Position numbers and translations under genes: made by a program
NCBI GenBank assembly: GCA_001513895.1
Contig: LLKO01000051.1
Location: forward strand, 1-64,000
Direction: 5' to 3'
Source of the DNA: Graphilbum fragrans
Taxonomy: Eukaryota > Ascomycota > Sordariomycetes > Ophiostomatales > Ophiostomataceae
DNA: 64,000 nt
In this document: one piece after another, positions 1 to 11,500 of the stretch
How positions within the stretch are numbered: the stretch's first letter is position 1
Layout: every line of letters begins with the position of its first letter
Notes under the pieces: model-generated
Told to the model about the DNA's origin: nothing
Seen by the model: the letters and a program-made list of their open reading frames with translations, nothing else
Database searches by the model: none

Positions 1-300
1 CAGAGAAGCAGAGAAGCAGAGACGCAGAGAAGCAGAGAGGAAGCAGGGACAAGACAACTAAAGAAAACTAGACAACCAGACAACCAGACAACCAGACAGC
101 CACACAGATACACAGATACACAGGTACACAGATACACAACCAGACAACCAAGACGCAACAAAGACAGCCCCACAGATACACAGCCAGACTGACGTGTGCT
201 CGTAAGGCTACACACCAGGCAGTCAGGGGATCACGGGGGACAAACTCAGGGGACGCAAGTCCAGTGTGTACGTGCACAGGCGTACAGACAGGATAAGCTT
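1..300. repeat. Low-complexity short tandem repeats
   Basis: The first 60 bases repeat a purine-rich unit (AGCAGAGA-like). From about 70 to 190 the sequence changes to repeats of ACCAGACA and ACACAGAT. No gene is seen here. It lies upstream of the TATA element that probably serves the first gene. Confidence 0.8.
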
Positions 301-355
301 GTCAGTCAGGGTCCGCCGTGTTGAGCAGGGCCGATGGAAGTGTGCCCGAAACGCG

Positions 356-363
356 TATAAAAG
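356..363 (+). promoter_or_regulatory. TATA box of the first gene
   Basis: The string TATAAAAG lies 216 bases before the ATG at 572. It is followed by a pyrimidine-rich stretch (about 380-470, TTTGATTTT-like), as is common around fungal transcription starts. The match is by eye only. Confidence 0.5.
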
Positions 364-571
364 GCGAGTGTCTGTTGGTTGTTTGGCCATTCTGGTTCTC
401 TTTGATTTTCTTTGATTTTATTGTTGTTTATCACTCTGGTTCTCTGGTTTTATTGTCAGATTTGGTCACTCTGACCCGCCTTAATTGACTTTGGTCTTCA
501 TTCTTGGTATCCAACTCTTGACTCCTTGATTTCTCAACTCACCTTCAACCACGCCAACACCCACCAACACC

Positions 572-2818
572 ATGTCCCACTGCCACAGACGCCCCCGGTG
601 CCAGTGCAAATACAGACCCTCCTCCGACCACTCCTGCCGCGGCACCGCCTGTCTCCTGCGCACTCTCTGCTTCCGCCGGCCCCGTGCCCACTGGTGCGAC
701 GGCCGCGAATGGGGCGGCAAGGTCTGGGGCCTCACCCGTGACGTTGGCGATGTAAGCTGCCCTGGTCCCGTGTGTTCGTCTGCCTGCTCACCCAACAACT
801 GCACATGCCGTTCTCCTCCCCCCTCCACTCCGTGTAAATGCTACCCGACGCCTTGTGTTGGTATCTGCATCCCTCTTCCTCTTCCCCCTCCCCCTCCCTA
901 TCTGACTTACACGTGCTACCCGACCTACCTCTCCTACAACTGCCCTGTCTACTGTGTCCCTGCCCCTGTTTCCTGCGTCTCCGTCACGACTTTCATCCCG
1001 AGAAGGGCTTGCTAGGTGTCTCCCCGCCCTCACCCTCTCCCTTTATCCCCTCCCTTACCAACTCGAACACACGGGTGGCCTCCACCCTGATCACTTTCTC
1101 CTCTCTTTCAAAACGCACGCCGAGGAGCCCTTCCGCTTATTCTTCTTCTGCCTCTTCTCCCCACCCCCTCTCTATCTTAGCGCAACAAAGGCAACTGGGG
1201 CATGTTCTTTGATCCCAAAGTCTCTCAACGAGAAATCCAAGAGATCCTCGACCGCCGCTGCGGCACACCCTCCACCGGCCGCACCCGTCGCTCGCGCCAC
1301 CCTCGCCGTCCCACTGGCTACACTGACGACGAGTGCGACGGCGAGGTCGTCGATGTCATCGACACCATCTGCGTCGACAACGGCTACGACGGCTGCGGCC
1401 ATCCCTGTCCCGGTGCAGCGCCCGTGTATCCACCGCTGTCCGAACTTCGGCCGGGACCGCCATTGGTATTCAGAGGCTGCATTCCGCAGGATTCGAGCAG
1501 CAGCGGGTCGAGCAAGAGTGACAAAAGTAGCAAGACCAGCAGAAGCAGCAGGACCGCTAGCATGTTGCCGATATTAACTGCTGCGGCACCTCCAGAAACA
1601 CCTCCACCACCTCCAACGCCTCCAGTAGCACCGTCTGCAGCCCCGTCTGAGGCCCCTCTTGAGGGCCCTCCTGAAGCACCGCCAGAAGCACCACCAGAAG
1701 CACCACCAGAGGCGTCAGAGGCACCAGCTGCATCAGAGGTACCAGCAGCGCCAGAAGCACCAGAGGCACCTGCAGCAGCGCCTCCAACCGCGCCCCCAAC
1801 CCCCCCCGCAGCGTCTCCAACATCTTCCGCAGCACCACCTCCAGTACCACCTCCAGTACCCCCTAAAGTACCACTACAAGCACTAGATGGAGGAGGAGGC
1901 GGTGGAAATGGGAGTGGAAGTGGCGGAGGAGCAGGAAGTGGCGGCGGAGGTGGTGGAGAAGAAGGAAATGGGGGGGGAACTAATGGGGGAGGAGGAGGAG
2001 GCGGCAGCAGCAGCGGGAAAGGAAGAGGTGAAGGATATCACTCCTCCATTCCCGCCCCTCGACGGCGGCGAGACCGGTCCTATGAACGCATCTCGCCCCA
2101 AGAACAGGAACGACGACGCGCACGAGGGGAAAACAGGCGCCCGCCGGCAGGCTCAACATATTTGAGCGACTCCCAGTTAAGCCCTAGGATGACAGCGGCC
2201 ATCAGCCCGACCATCGGGCCGTCTTCTCGCACCTTGAGCTCGTCTCGCTGCACGCTGAACCAATACGAATCATCAGCGTCGAGCTCGTCGTGGTCGGGCG
2301 CCAGGACAAAGCCCAAAGGCAAAGGCAAGGCTGTCCCTTTGCCCGATATCAACCAATACGGCATCCACGACTTCGATTACGACCACGACTACAATCACGG
2401 CAATGACGGCTACGTCAATTACTATCCGCGCTTCAGAAGCACGTCTGACGCCGCCTCTAGCACCAACAGCACCACCCGCTATGCCATGAGCAATGATACC
2501 GGCTATGTCACGGGTCCAGAGACATCTGCTGGAGCCTCTCGTGGAAGACCCTGCGTAGCCAAATATGACAAGTACGAATACTCCATCGCTTCGGACAGCG
2601 GATATGATGCGGGCTATGGCACCAGCTACGAAAGCACTCTGGGTCCGGTTTGGACACAGTACGCCGCCTCGTCTGGCTTGGCGGAGACGCCAGCTGGGTT
2701 GACAAAGTCCAAGTCCAAGTCCAAGGAGAAGGCGAAGAAGAAGGACGACAAGGACGACAAGGACGACAAGACGAAGAAGAATCACGACAAGGCTGGCAGG
2801 AAAGCACGTGATAAATAA
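572..2818 (+). CDS. Hypothetical protein with Cys-rich N-terminus and low-complexity core
   Basis: Not recognised. Two exons are inferred: 572-751 (60 codons) and 1181-2818, joined across a 429-nt intron that starts GTAAGC and ends TCTATCTTAG. The join is in phase 0, and the downstream ATG at 1202 falls exactly in frame, so the product would be 605 residues. The first exon is rich in Cys, Arg and His (several CxC pairs). Exon 2 begins with a conserved-looking segment (WGMFFDPKVSQREIQEILD). It then runs through a Pro/Ala/Glu repeat (PPEA units, about 1650-1800), a poly-Gly/Ser block (1890-2030), a Tyr/Asp-rich stretch and a Lys/Asp-rich tail. This suggests an intrinsically disordered protein. 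If the upstream exon is wrong, translation would start at 1202 and give 538 residues. Confidence 0.6.
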
Positions 2819-3474
2819 TAAGGATGGACAAGGAGGACAAGAAAATGATTTCTGTGCCGGCACGAAATCAGGAGGGCGAAATGGGACGTGTTTTGGGGGG
2901 TTTTTGTTGAAATTATTTACTTTTGAGTTCTGTGTATTTGCATTTGCAATCCATCGTAAAATAGCACAAAATTGTGCGCGGAAAAAACAGCGCTCTGAGT
3001 CAAGTAATCAAAGAATCGAAGCGGACCGAAGCAAAGCGGATCATATAGACATATAGTATATAGATCTTCTAGTGCTGCGCCTTGCCACTACACAGGAAGG
3101 TGCGGTGGAAAGCCAGCTGCTCCTTCCCGTGGTGCCCGACTGAGTCACCGCGCGCTGAGGCAGTGCTGTTGAGGCCAGGGCGCTTATCGATAAGAACCCC
3201 GCTGTGTGCCACGGCTAGCGGCAGAAACCTGAAGCTTGCTTTATAAGTAGAGCAACGGCCACCTGCATCTCCAGGCACCAAAGAGCACAATCGGCAGAAC
3301 AGCGACGTAACAGCTACCAAGAGCAGCAAGAGAGGAGCCCTGCGGAGCGCCAGACAGAGAGGGGCACAGAAGCATTGAAGCAACGACGGCGACGTTCTTT
3401 TGCGCAAGGCGGACTGCCTTAGTATCGCCATTTCTTTCATTCTTTTCATCAGCATCCCCCACTTCCTCGAAACG
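2819..3474. other. Intergenic, promoter of vms1
   Basis: No gene is seen. It holds an AT-rich repeat of ATATAG (about 3043-3066), and a TATA-like TTATAAG at 3241-3247, roughly 230 bases before the start codon of the next gene. Confidence 0.5.
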
Positions 3475-5598
3475 ATGGACTACCAAAAAAAGCCGCTCTA
3501 CCTCTACGGGCTGCCGCTGGATATTCTGAGCAGTCTGGCTGTACGTGATGTGTCTAGGGGCAGCATATCAGACACGCCGACTGTTCCGCGGCCAGAATCG
3601 GTCGCCGGCGACGCGGCCCCAGAAAATGAGGTGGCAACTGTGGCACCAACCGTGACGCCATCACTCAGCGGCCAGGCCTGCACCCTTTGCCAGCAGACCT
3701 TTTCCAGCGTGGCCGACCAGCGTAGCCACCTCAAGTCGGACCTACACAACTACAATCTCAGGCAAAAGGTGCGCGGCCGGCCAGCGGTGGACGAAGCCGA
3801 ATTCGAGCAGCTCGTGAGCCACCTCGACGAGAGTCTGTCGGGCTCCGATTGGTCGTCCTCGGAGGCCGAAGCAGAAGACGCCGAGAACGACAGCATTGAA
3901 GCGTCGGTGGCGAGTGGCGGGAACGTGCTGGCGGCGCTGCTCAAGAAGCAGGCCGTGCTGGCCGAGGAGGAGAAGCGACGCGCTGAAGAAGAGGCCCCTG
4001 TGGCGGCGCCGAGGACAGCCCGAGAAAAGAACGCGGCGTCGGCGCTGGCGGCCTCCATCCAGCCGTTTGTATGGCTCAGCTCGCCGGTGCTGCCGGCCAA
4101 CAACTACTTTGGCATCTACCGCGCCATGTTTACGCCCGGAGAGCTGGAGGAGCACGAAGCGGAGGCCAAGGAGAGCGACGAGACCCAAGAACAAAACAAA
4201 CGGAGCATCCTGGCGGCGATCCAGTCCCGGCAGCTGGCGCCGATTCCAGGGCCGAGTGGCGGCGGATCGACACCGGCGACGGCCTACACGGGCCGGCACA
4301 TTTTCCTGTGCATGATCGGCGGCGGCCATTTTGCAGCCATGGTGGTGGCCCTGGCGCCGCGGCGAGCCAAAGCCGGAAGCGTACCGCTGAACCGCGAAGC
4401 CACGGTGCTGGCCCACAAGACCTTCCACCGCTACACCACCCGGCGGAAACAAGGCGGCTCCCAGTCGGCCAACGACGCCGCCAAGGGCGCTGCCCACTCG
4501 GCCGGCTCGACGCTGCGGCGCTACAACGAACAGGCCCTGGTGGACGATGTGCGGGCGCTGCTGCAGGACTGGAAGCCGCTGCTGGATGCGGCCGACCTAC
4601 TGTTTGTGCGGGCCTCCGGCACGACGAACCGCCGCACGCTCTTTGGGCCTTATCCCGGCCAGGTGCTCAACGCCAGGGACCCGCGCCTACGAGGCTTCCC
4701 CTTTAATACGCGGCGGCCGACGCAGAGCGAAATCATGCGCGCGTTCATCGAGCTGACCCGGCTCAAGGTCAAGGAGATTGTGGTGCCGCCGGCCTCCACG
4801 GCCGTCCCAGCGCCCGCGGCGACCACGGCTGCCCCGTCTCCAGCCAAAACGCCTGCGGCCCCTGCTCTCAGCGAGGAAGAAGAGGAGGCGCTCGTGCACA
4901 CGACCCAGCTGCTCTCCATGGCCCGCCGCTCCAAGGTGCCGGCCCTGCTGCAGTACCTGCAGTCCAACGCGCTCTCGCCCGACTTTGCCTTTGCGCCACG
5001 CGACGCGGCCCAGCACCACCATGCGCCGTCGCTGCTGCACTGGGCGGCCGCGCAGAACGCGGCGCCGCTGGTCTCGGGTCTGCTGCTGCGCGCGCGGGCG
5101 GATCCGACGCTGCGCAACGCCGAGGGCCGCACGCCGTTCGAGCTGGCCGGCGACCGCGCGACGCGCGATGCGTTCCGCGTGGCGCGGCACGAGTGGGATT
5201 CTGCGGCCCCGTCTGGACAAAACGTCGACTGGGACGCCGCCCGTGTGCCGGCGCCGCTTTCGCGGGCTGAGGCCGACAAGCGAGCGGCCCAGGAAAAGGA
5301 AGAGAGCGAGCGCCAGGAGACGGCGCGGCGGCAGGCCGAAGAAGCCCGGCTGCAGGCGGAGGACAAGGCGAAGAAGGCGGCGGCGGCAGCCACGGGAGGC
5401 AGGTCCCCGAGAGCCGGAGGAGCGATGACGGTCTCGGGCGAGAGAAGGCGACGGCCTATCGGCGTGGCCAAGTCGGCGCAGGAGATCCGCGACGAAGAGA
5501 CGCGGGGTCTGACGCCGGAGCAGCGGCAGCGGCTGGAACGAGAACGGCGGGCAAGGGCGGCGGAAGAGCGGATACGGCGAATGCAGGCGGGAGGGTGA
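3475..5598 (+). CDS. VMS1: Vms1-type peptidyl-tRNA hydrolase (ANKZF1 homologue)
   Basis: Vms1 releases stalled nascent chains from 60S ribosomes and binds Cdc48 in ribosome-associated quality control and at mitochondria. The protein has 707 residues from ATG 3475; an upstream in-frame ATG at 3400 would add 25 hydrophobic residues, but the MDYQKKPLYLYGLP start resembles the family. A C2H2 finger (CTLC...HLKSDLH) lies near residues 69-90. The VLRF1 (eRF1-like) domain covers about 270-430, with the GGSQS loop whose Gln330 corresponds to the family's catalytic glutamine. Ankyrin-like repeats lie near 515-575 (HWAAAQNAAPLV), followed by a charged coiled coil. The C-terminus carries a perfect VCP-interacting motif R-x5-AA-x2-R at 689-699. 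No intron is seen. All key elements are present. Confidence 0.93.
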   Translation: MDYQKKPLYLYGLPLDILSSLAVRDVSRGSISDTPTVPRPESVAGDAAPENEVATVAPTVTPSLSGQACTLCQQTFSSVADQRSHLKSDLHNYNLRQKVRGRPAVDEAEFEQLVSHLDESLSGSDWSSSEAEAEDAENDSIEASVASGGNVLAALLKKQAVLAEEEKRRAEEEAPVAAPRTAREKNAASALAASIQPFVWLSSPVLPANNYFGIYRAMFTPGELEEHEAEAKESDETQEQNKRSILAAIQSRQLAPIPGPSGGGSTPATAYTGRHIFLCMIGGGHFAAMVVALAPRRAKAGSVPLNREATVLAHKTFHRYTTRRKQGGSQSANDAAKGAAHSAGSTLRRYNEQALVDDVRALLQDWKPLLDAADLLFVRASGTTNRRTLFGPYPGQVLNARDPRLRGFPFNTRRPTQSEIMRAFIELTRLKVKEIVVPPASTAVPAPAATTAAPSPAKTPAAPALSEEEEEALVHTTQLLSMARRSKVPALLQYLQSNALSPDFAFAPRDAAQHHHAPSLLHWAAAQNAAPLVSGLLLRARADPTLRNAEGRTPFELAGDRATRDAFRVARHEWDSAAPSGQNVDWDAARVPAPLSRAEADKRAAQEKEESERQETARRQAEEARLQAEDKAKKAAAAATGGRSPRAGGAMTVSGERRRRPIGVAKSAQEIRDEETRGLTPEQRQRLERERRARAAEERIRRMQAGG

Positions 5599-8500
5599 TG
5601 GACGGATGGACAGATGGACAACATGAGCACAGTACGGCAAGCATTGGACATACAAACTGGGCATGGAGTGTTCTACGGGTGTTAAAACATGAACAGAGAC
5701 TATGTAGCATACGGAGCACTGTACACTACTGCATACCGTAGACACTGAAAAACTTGGAATTCGGACTCTGCTCGTTTTCGCCTTCTCAGGGGGACCCTGG
5801 AATCAAAGAGTTTTCTTAGCGCAGGCTCCTTTCTCCGTATCCGTATGTAGTCAACCTGGAAGACGGCACCAGAAGTCCGTATGTACAGCTACGAGTACGA
5901 CCATTCTAGGATAGAATAAATAGCCACGGCGCTATTTTGTGTGCAGGCCGACAATAGGGGGAGGCTATGAGGCCCTGGCAGGCATCCTGGTCTTGTCCTC
6001 CCACAGACACGACGAGAGCCCTGGAAACGATGATGAGCTACGAGAATATTGTACAGGGCACCCCGGACGAGAATGCCGTACCCAACGACGTAAATACCAA
6101 CTTGGTGTACATAGCTGTGCCTATCACATCCCGACTGGTGCTGGCAATGGTCCTTTGCCGGGGCAGTCCTTTACGCCGCCAAGCCGTGCTCGCACTCGTA
6201 CATGGCTTTTCATCGGCCTGACTGTGCTCCGTACGGCGCAGCAGGCCACGTCACATGGGAGGAACAGAAAAAGAAAACAACACGACCGCGAACGCATCGT
6301 TCTTCTTGGACCACGGAGATGAACGTGTAGGGGGCTTGTCCACACTGCTTCGCGGATGCCGGAAAGGGGCGTCTGCTGTGTCTCTAGCTGTGCTCGTCTG
6401 GCGTTCTGTGAGCAGTTTTTCATTTTCGCTCTTCTCGGGCCCCGGGCACCCGATGCCTAATCGGCTTCTTCTAATGACAGCGTCCATGTTCTATGCTCTG
6501 AACGGCGTAGTTTCGGGGTGTGCACAGCATGGCAATTACAGAGGTGGGGAAGACGAGAAGCGCAAAGGCTCTCCTTTCTCTCATTAATTTCGGCTCTCGC
6601 TTAGGCCTCTTTGGGGCAGAGCACAATGGCTTTCGGCCAGCCACTAGGGACGAAGTATAGCGTGGCAACCGTCCAAACTATCCCAACTGTGTCCGATCGA
6701 CAGGCACAACTGCCTTTCCCAGTCCTCCGTAGAAGGGGTGGCGGGGAGCTATCGCCCACAAGAGCACCACGCCTGATTGATTATGGCTAGTTCTGTGGTT
6801 TTTGTGGAGATGGCTGCTTAACACAGCTGGTAATGGCAGCATCTGTTCAGGAGCCCCAAGCACAACAGCAACAAACGGAGCACTGTTTTTGTTTTCCCCA
6901 TCAGACTTTGCTGCTTTCCGCCAAGAGTCTGTGAAAAACCGAGCCCGGGCGCAAAGGGCCATGGCCTGCCAGCTCTTTGCGCACCAAGGTGGATGCGTGG
7001 TAGCATCGTCTGTTGCTGTTCAATTCGTGCAGCAGCGTGCCTCCTTGGTCGTAGGTACTTGCAGATAACGGGGCTGCACGGATGCTTCCTGCAAGAGCAA
7101 ATTGCTGCATACGTACGCAGGTGGACGAGCAATATCCCAGCAAATCAGTGCGCGATAGACGGGGCCTCACTTTCGGGGAGCCTTCCGCTCACACAAGATT
7201 GCAACGAATCTTTACGAGCAACTGGTACTCCGTAGAGAATACGAGCATACAGAGTACGGCTGCCGAACGGAGCACTCCTATTCGAGCCACTCGGTCTCGT
7301 CACATCTCCTTGGTAATGTTCTGTCAGCACGCCTGTGTGGCGGGCGACCAGAAACAGTCCACGTTTTGGGTCTCTGGCTGAGATCTCGTTCTGTGCTATG
7401 CGCCTGTCCGTGGTTGTTTCCCATCTCCTTTGTCTGTGCCAAAGCACAGGTGGATATGCAGTCAATTTACTCCGTAGGGCACCAAAGCGCCAAGATCACA
7501 CACTCGTATCCAGCGACCTCAGGTTGCCGTATTGCCGTTGAAGGCGTGTTACTCTTCATTGCTGTCCTCGCAAGTACGATAACGATGGCCAGACGTGGTG
7601 GCTCTGGTTCTTGCTCTGCCCTTCCATGCCACCGTTGCATCGCAAGCTGTGACTCCCACGAGACTTTGTGATAGGTGCTACGGGTTCCTATTTGGCCGCC
7701 GTATCCTCTGCTTGGCCCGAGAGCGACGTCTGGCAATAGCTGCACTGCCATCCAATGCGACGTGTTCACCGAGCTTTCCATCTCAGTATCACCACCGGAG
7801 AGTAAACCAGCATCAGGATATGAGCATGAGCATGAGCATGCATGCACTTGTACGAGCAGTCGTGGTTACAGTGGCGGCCAGTGCGATTTGCAAGCCACCC
7901 CATATCAAGAGCCGAGCGTTCGCATAAGCCGAGCGTACCGCAAACAGGTTTATGCGTTTCGTGCATCACTTGCTCCATTGGCCCAGCTGCCCGGAGAAGG
8001 GAATTGGGCCGTGATGCTGTGCCCCGTCCAGTCGTTCTGCCAAGCTTCTCATCCATGCAGCCGTGATTCTCGCAGGCTTTTTGCGGCTTGGTTCGACAGA
8101 GCACAAGCAGATTCCGTCTGAAAGAATACGAAGGAGAGCTTGTTTCTTGTTCAGCCGTGTTCTCTTCTCGCCCTCTCCCCGGCCCCTGTTACCCCTGAGA
8201 GCTGAGCCCCCTAGAAGCTGTTTCGTAATGCAAAATGGTGGCCACACACACCCTCTTCTTGCTCAGAAGACGAGACAGGGATTGCCGTGCACCAATCCTC
8301 TGTATGGCAATTCTCCGTTGTGGGCTATCTGGTGATTTCTTGAGTCCCAGATGCCAAGCCGAGGTCAAGAGAATGCGAGAAGAATAGAAAACAAATACAA
8401 GCGAAGGCGCAATTTCCCGTGCATGGCTGTTTTAGCAACTGCCCGTGGCCTGTGAATAAAAAATAAAAAAAAGGCCAGCACATACGTAATCATCGGGTTG

Positions 8501-11500
8501 CCAGGAGGGTCTTTGCAACCTGGAGACCGGAGAAGCCAAGACGGAAAGGGTGGTAGGGAAGCGAGAGAGAAAAAGAGAGAGAGGTCCTCCGCAAAAGCGC
8601 ACTATGAGTCTACTTAGAGTCACGGCAGCTGTCGGTAAAATTGCGCCTACACTACTACGACTAGAAAAAAGAGCCTCGTCGTGCGCTAACAGACAAGTCT
8701 GTCTCTGTGTTTACTTCGAGGAAGGCACACCTGAAGACGAAGTGGAGAGCACGCTGGAGCTACGGAGCATTTTGGTTTGACGGCTGTGGATATGGGGGCC
8801 AAAGCGAGACATCGTGCCGACAAGTTTGGGCAAGCGCAACGGCTACAAGAAATAAAAAGCAGAAAAAAAGGGAAAAAAAGAAAGCAAATTGCGGATGGCC
8901 CAAACGCTGCAGACTATTGCTTGCATGAACCAACGGCGGACTCCGGGGGCAAAAAGGAAGGAGGCAAGACACGGAGAAGCGACTGGCTTGTTCTTTCCTT
9001 TTCGTAGACGTCCATCAGGCAGGTGCAGCTCCTGGTTCCTGCCTGCTCCTGCCTGCTCCCTCCAGAAGGAAGTGGCGGGCAGTCCGCCCTCGCCTAGTTG
9101 GCGTCTCTGCTGCTTCCTCTCTTCACCGAAGCGCATCGGCCACTGTCGTGTTTTCGCTCTCGCTCTCGGCTCCCAGTCCACGAAATGCGCGATTAGCAAT
9201 GCTCTCTTCCGCCATCCCCTTCCCCCCTCCTCCTCCCACTTTTACCGACTCGTTCAGAGTAATTCTCCGTATGTATTTTTAACTTGCACTTTAAACAGCG
9301 CGCCCGCTCTTTTAAAATCAGTCAGGACCTGGCTCGTGGGTGATGCTGCTATTTTTGTCGCTCGCCGTCAACTGGTTGGTTGCAATAGCTTGAAACATGA
9401 AACATTGGGCTTCTTTGCCCTTTATTTTCCCCTCGCACGCAGTTTCTGGGCGTCTTCTTCACCCGACCCAGACAAGGCCTGCTTAGTCCGTAGCCCCAAG
9501 AGATAGCGCCTGTTCCATGTTTCAACTACGCGTAGAGTGCTGCCCAGCTTCTATTTGTAGCTAAGATGAGCTACAGCTGCAGAGTACTCCGTACTGGCAC
9601 AGGCTACCATCGCAAACCCATCGCAAACAGCAAGCCACCAGAAGCCATCTCTCGCCATCGCAAGCCATCCCGAACGCCTTCTTGGGAGGGAGCACGCTGA
9701 GAGCCCCACGGCAACCCGCACAAGACCGACGCTTGAACGCCACAAAATGAGAGCGATAGGCACTACGGGAGACTCTTTGTAGTTGTATGTACGGTGTACG
9801 ACATAGTGGCCAAGCGAGCCACGGAAGTAGGACTGTGGTAGGCCTGAGGACTGAATGGAGGCGGCCGTTGCTGCATGCACGAATAGCTCACAAAGTACGA
9901 CACAAGTACGACTACTCATGCAGTCAGCAGACCTGCATTCTGTCCGCCATGCTCTCTGTCACTTTGGATCGAGCCTCAGATCTAGCCGTTGTGCATATGC
10001 AGACTATGTGCATCAGGACGTCTGGCTATCTGAATATTCCGCCCTGGTCTCCGTACGTCGTTCAGACAGACCACAACGACGGAGTACTCTGTGCTCTGGA
10101 CGGAGTACACTCTGGACGTCGTAGAACTCTCGGCCTGCCCCTGAGCCCCCGGAATACGAGATACAGGCCCTGGTCGGCGTTACAGGGTTCTCCCTTTGGC
10201 TCAGGCCAGGATGGCTCGAGCCAGACGGGTGCTTTTTCGCTGCTTCTCGTTGAGTCCCAGCTCCGTACGAGCTCCGTACGGACGACTTTGTGGTAGCAGT
10301 GGTACGTGCAAGTACACCTTACGCACGAAATGGAGCACAAGTACGGAGTGCTTCTCGTCGACCCGCCCAGAAACGGCGTGACATTCGTCTTGGGTCCGGC
10401 GTTGCCTCCTTGTCGTTGTGCTCCGTGCACACGCGTTAGTCTCTTCGTGGACGGTCGCCCGAGCGCAGAGCTGTCTCGCCTTTGTGATCGCAGTTGGCTT
10501 TCCTATTTGGGCGGTTCGGGTAGCACATATCGTGGTTGTAAGTACGCGTACGCCGTATTCGTACAGCTGTCCTCATCTTAACTATGCGGATGCCACGCTG
10601 GCTGCTTTTCAGGCCTCCGCTATGCATACTTTTGACAAGTGACGCTCATGTTGGCATAGACCGTACGGGTATGCATACGGCACTACAGACCACAGCCTAC
10701 TCTGTGCTCATGCACAGCGAAACGCCTGGGGAGAAACGGCCGCTAGGCCCGCTGGTCGTCGCAGGTGCTCAGCTGAACGGCCTACTCGTGCTCGTGCTCG
10801 TCCCTGGTCCCCTGTGGCTTGCTAGAGAGAAAACACGAGCTCCGTCGTCTCATCATCAGTGCCAGCTCTATAGTACACTACACTACAAGCGAACGGTGCC
10901 TGCATTTTTGGGTGGCGGTGGATCGACAGATCACGGCCAGGGGAAAGCCAAAGGTAAAAAAAATGGCGCACACACACTCGGAGTACGACGTACACTGCGC
11001 ACATTGAGCAATGTTGAAAACAACGCACAACCTGGATGGCGACCTGGTTCCTGCATTAGTGGATGGGCTAGTCTCCCGAGCGTGGCTGAGCAGACAACTT
11101 GAAGCAGCCCCTGTGCGTTTCACCATGTCACTTCTTCACGTACCGTTACCGTGGGCTCTCTTTTGGGCTCGCCTCAACGGCACAGCGATTGGCTGGTTCT
11201 CTCTTTCTTCACTGCGTCCAAAGCGTGACTACAACGTGTGTGGTAGCACTCTTGCTGGGATACCGTGCTGGCGCCCCTGTCTGTACCCATTCTTGCCCGA
11301 ACTACGTATGAACAAAGTACATACTCGTACGGAGTAGTGTACTCTTGTCGCCATGGACTAGCTTGTAGACAAAAGACACAACCGAGATACCCTGTTTTTG
11401 GTAGCACTGCCGTGGGACTACTGCCGTCCCCAAACAACTTGTAAGCACCTTTTTTTGTCCTCCGACCAGAGCGTCACAGCATGGCTCCGCTTCTCTCGTA

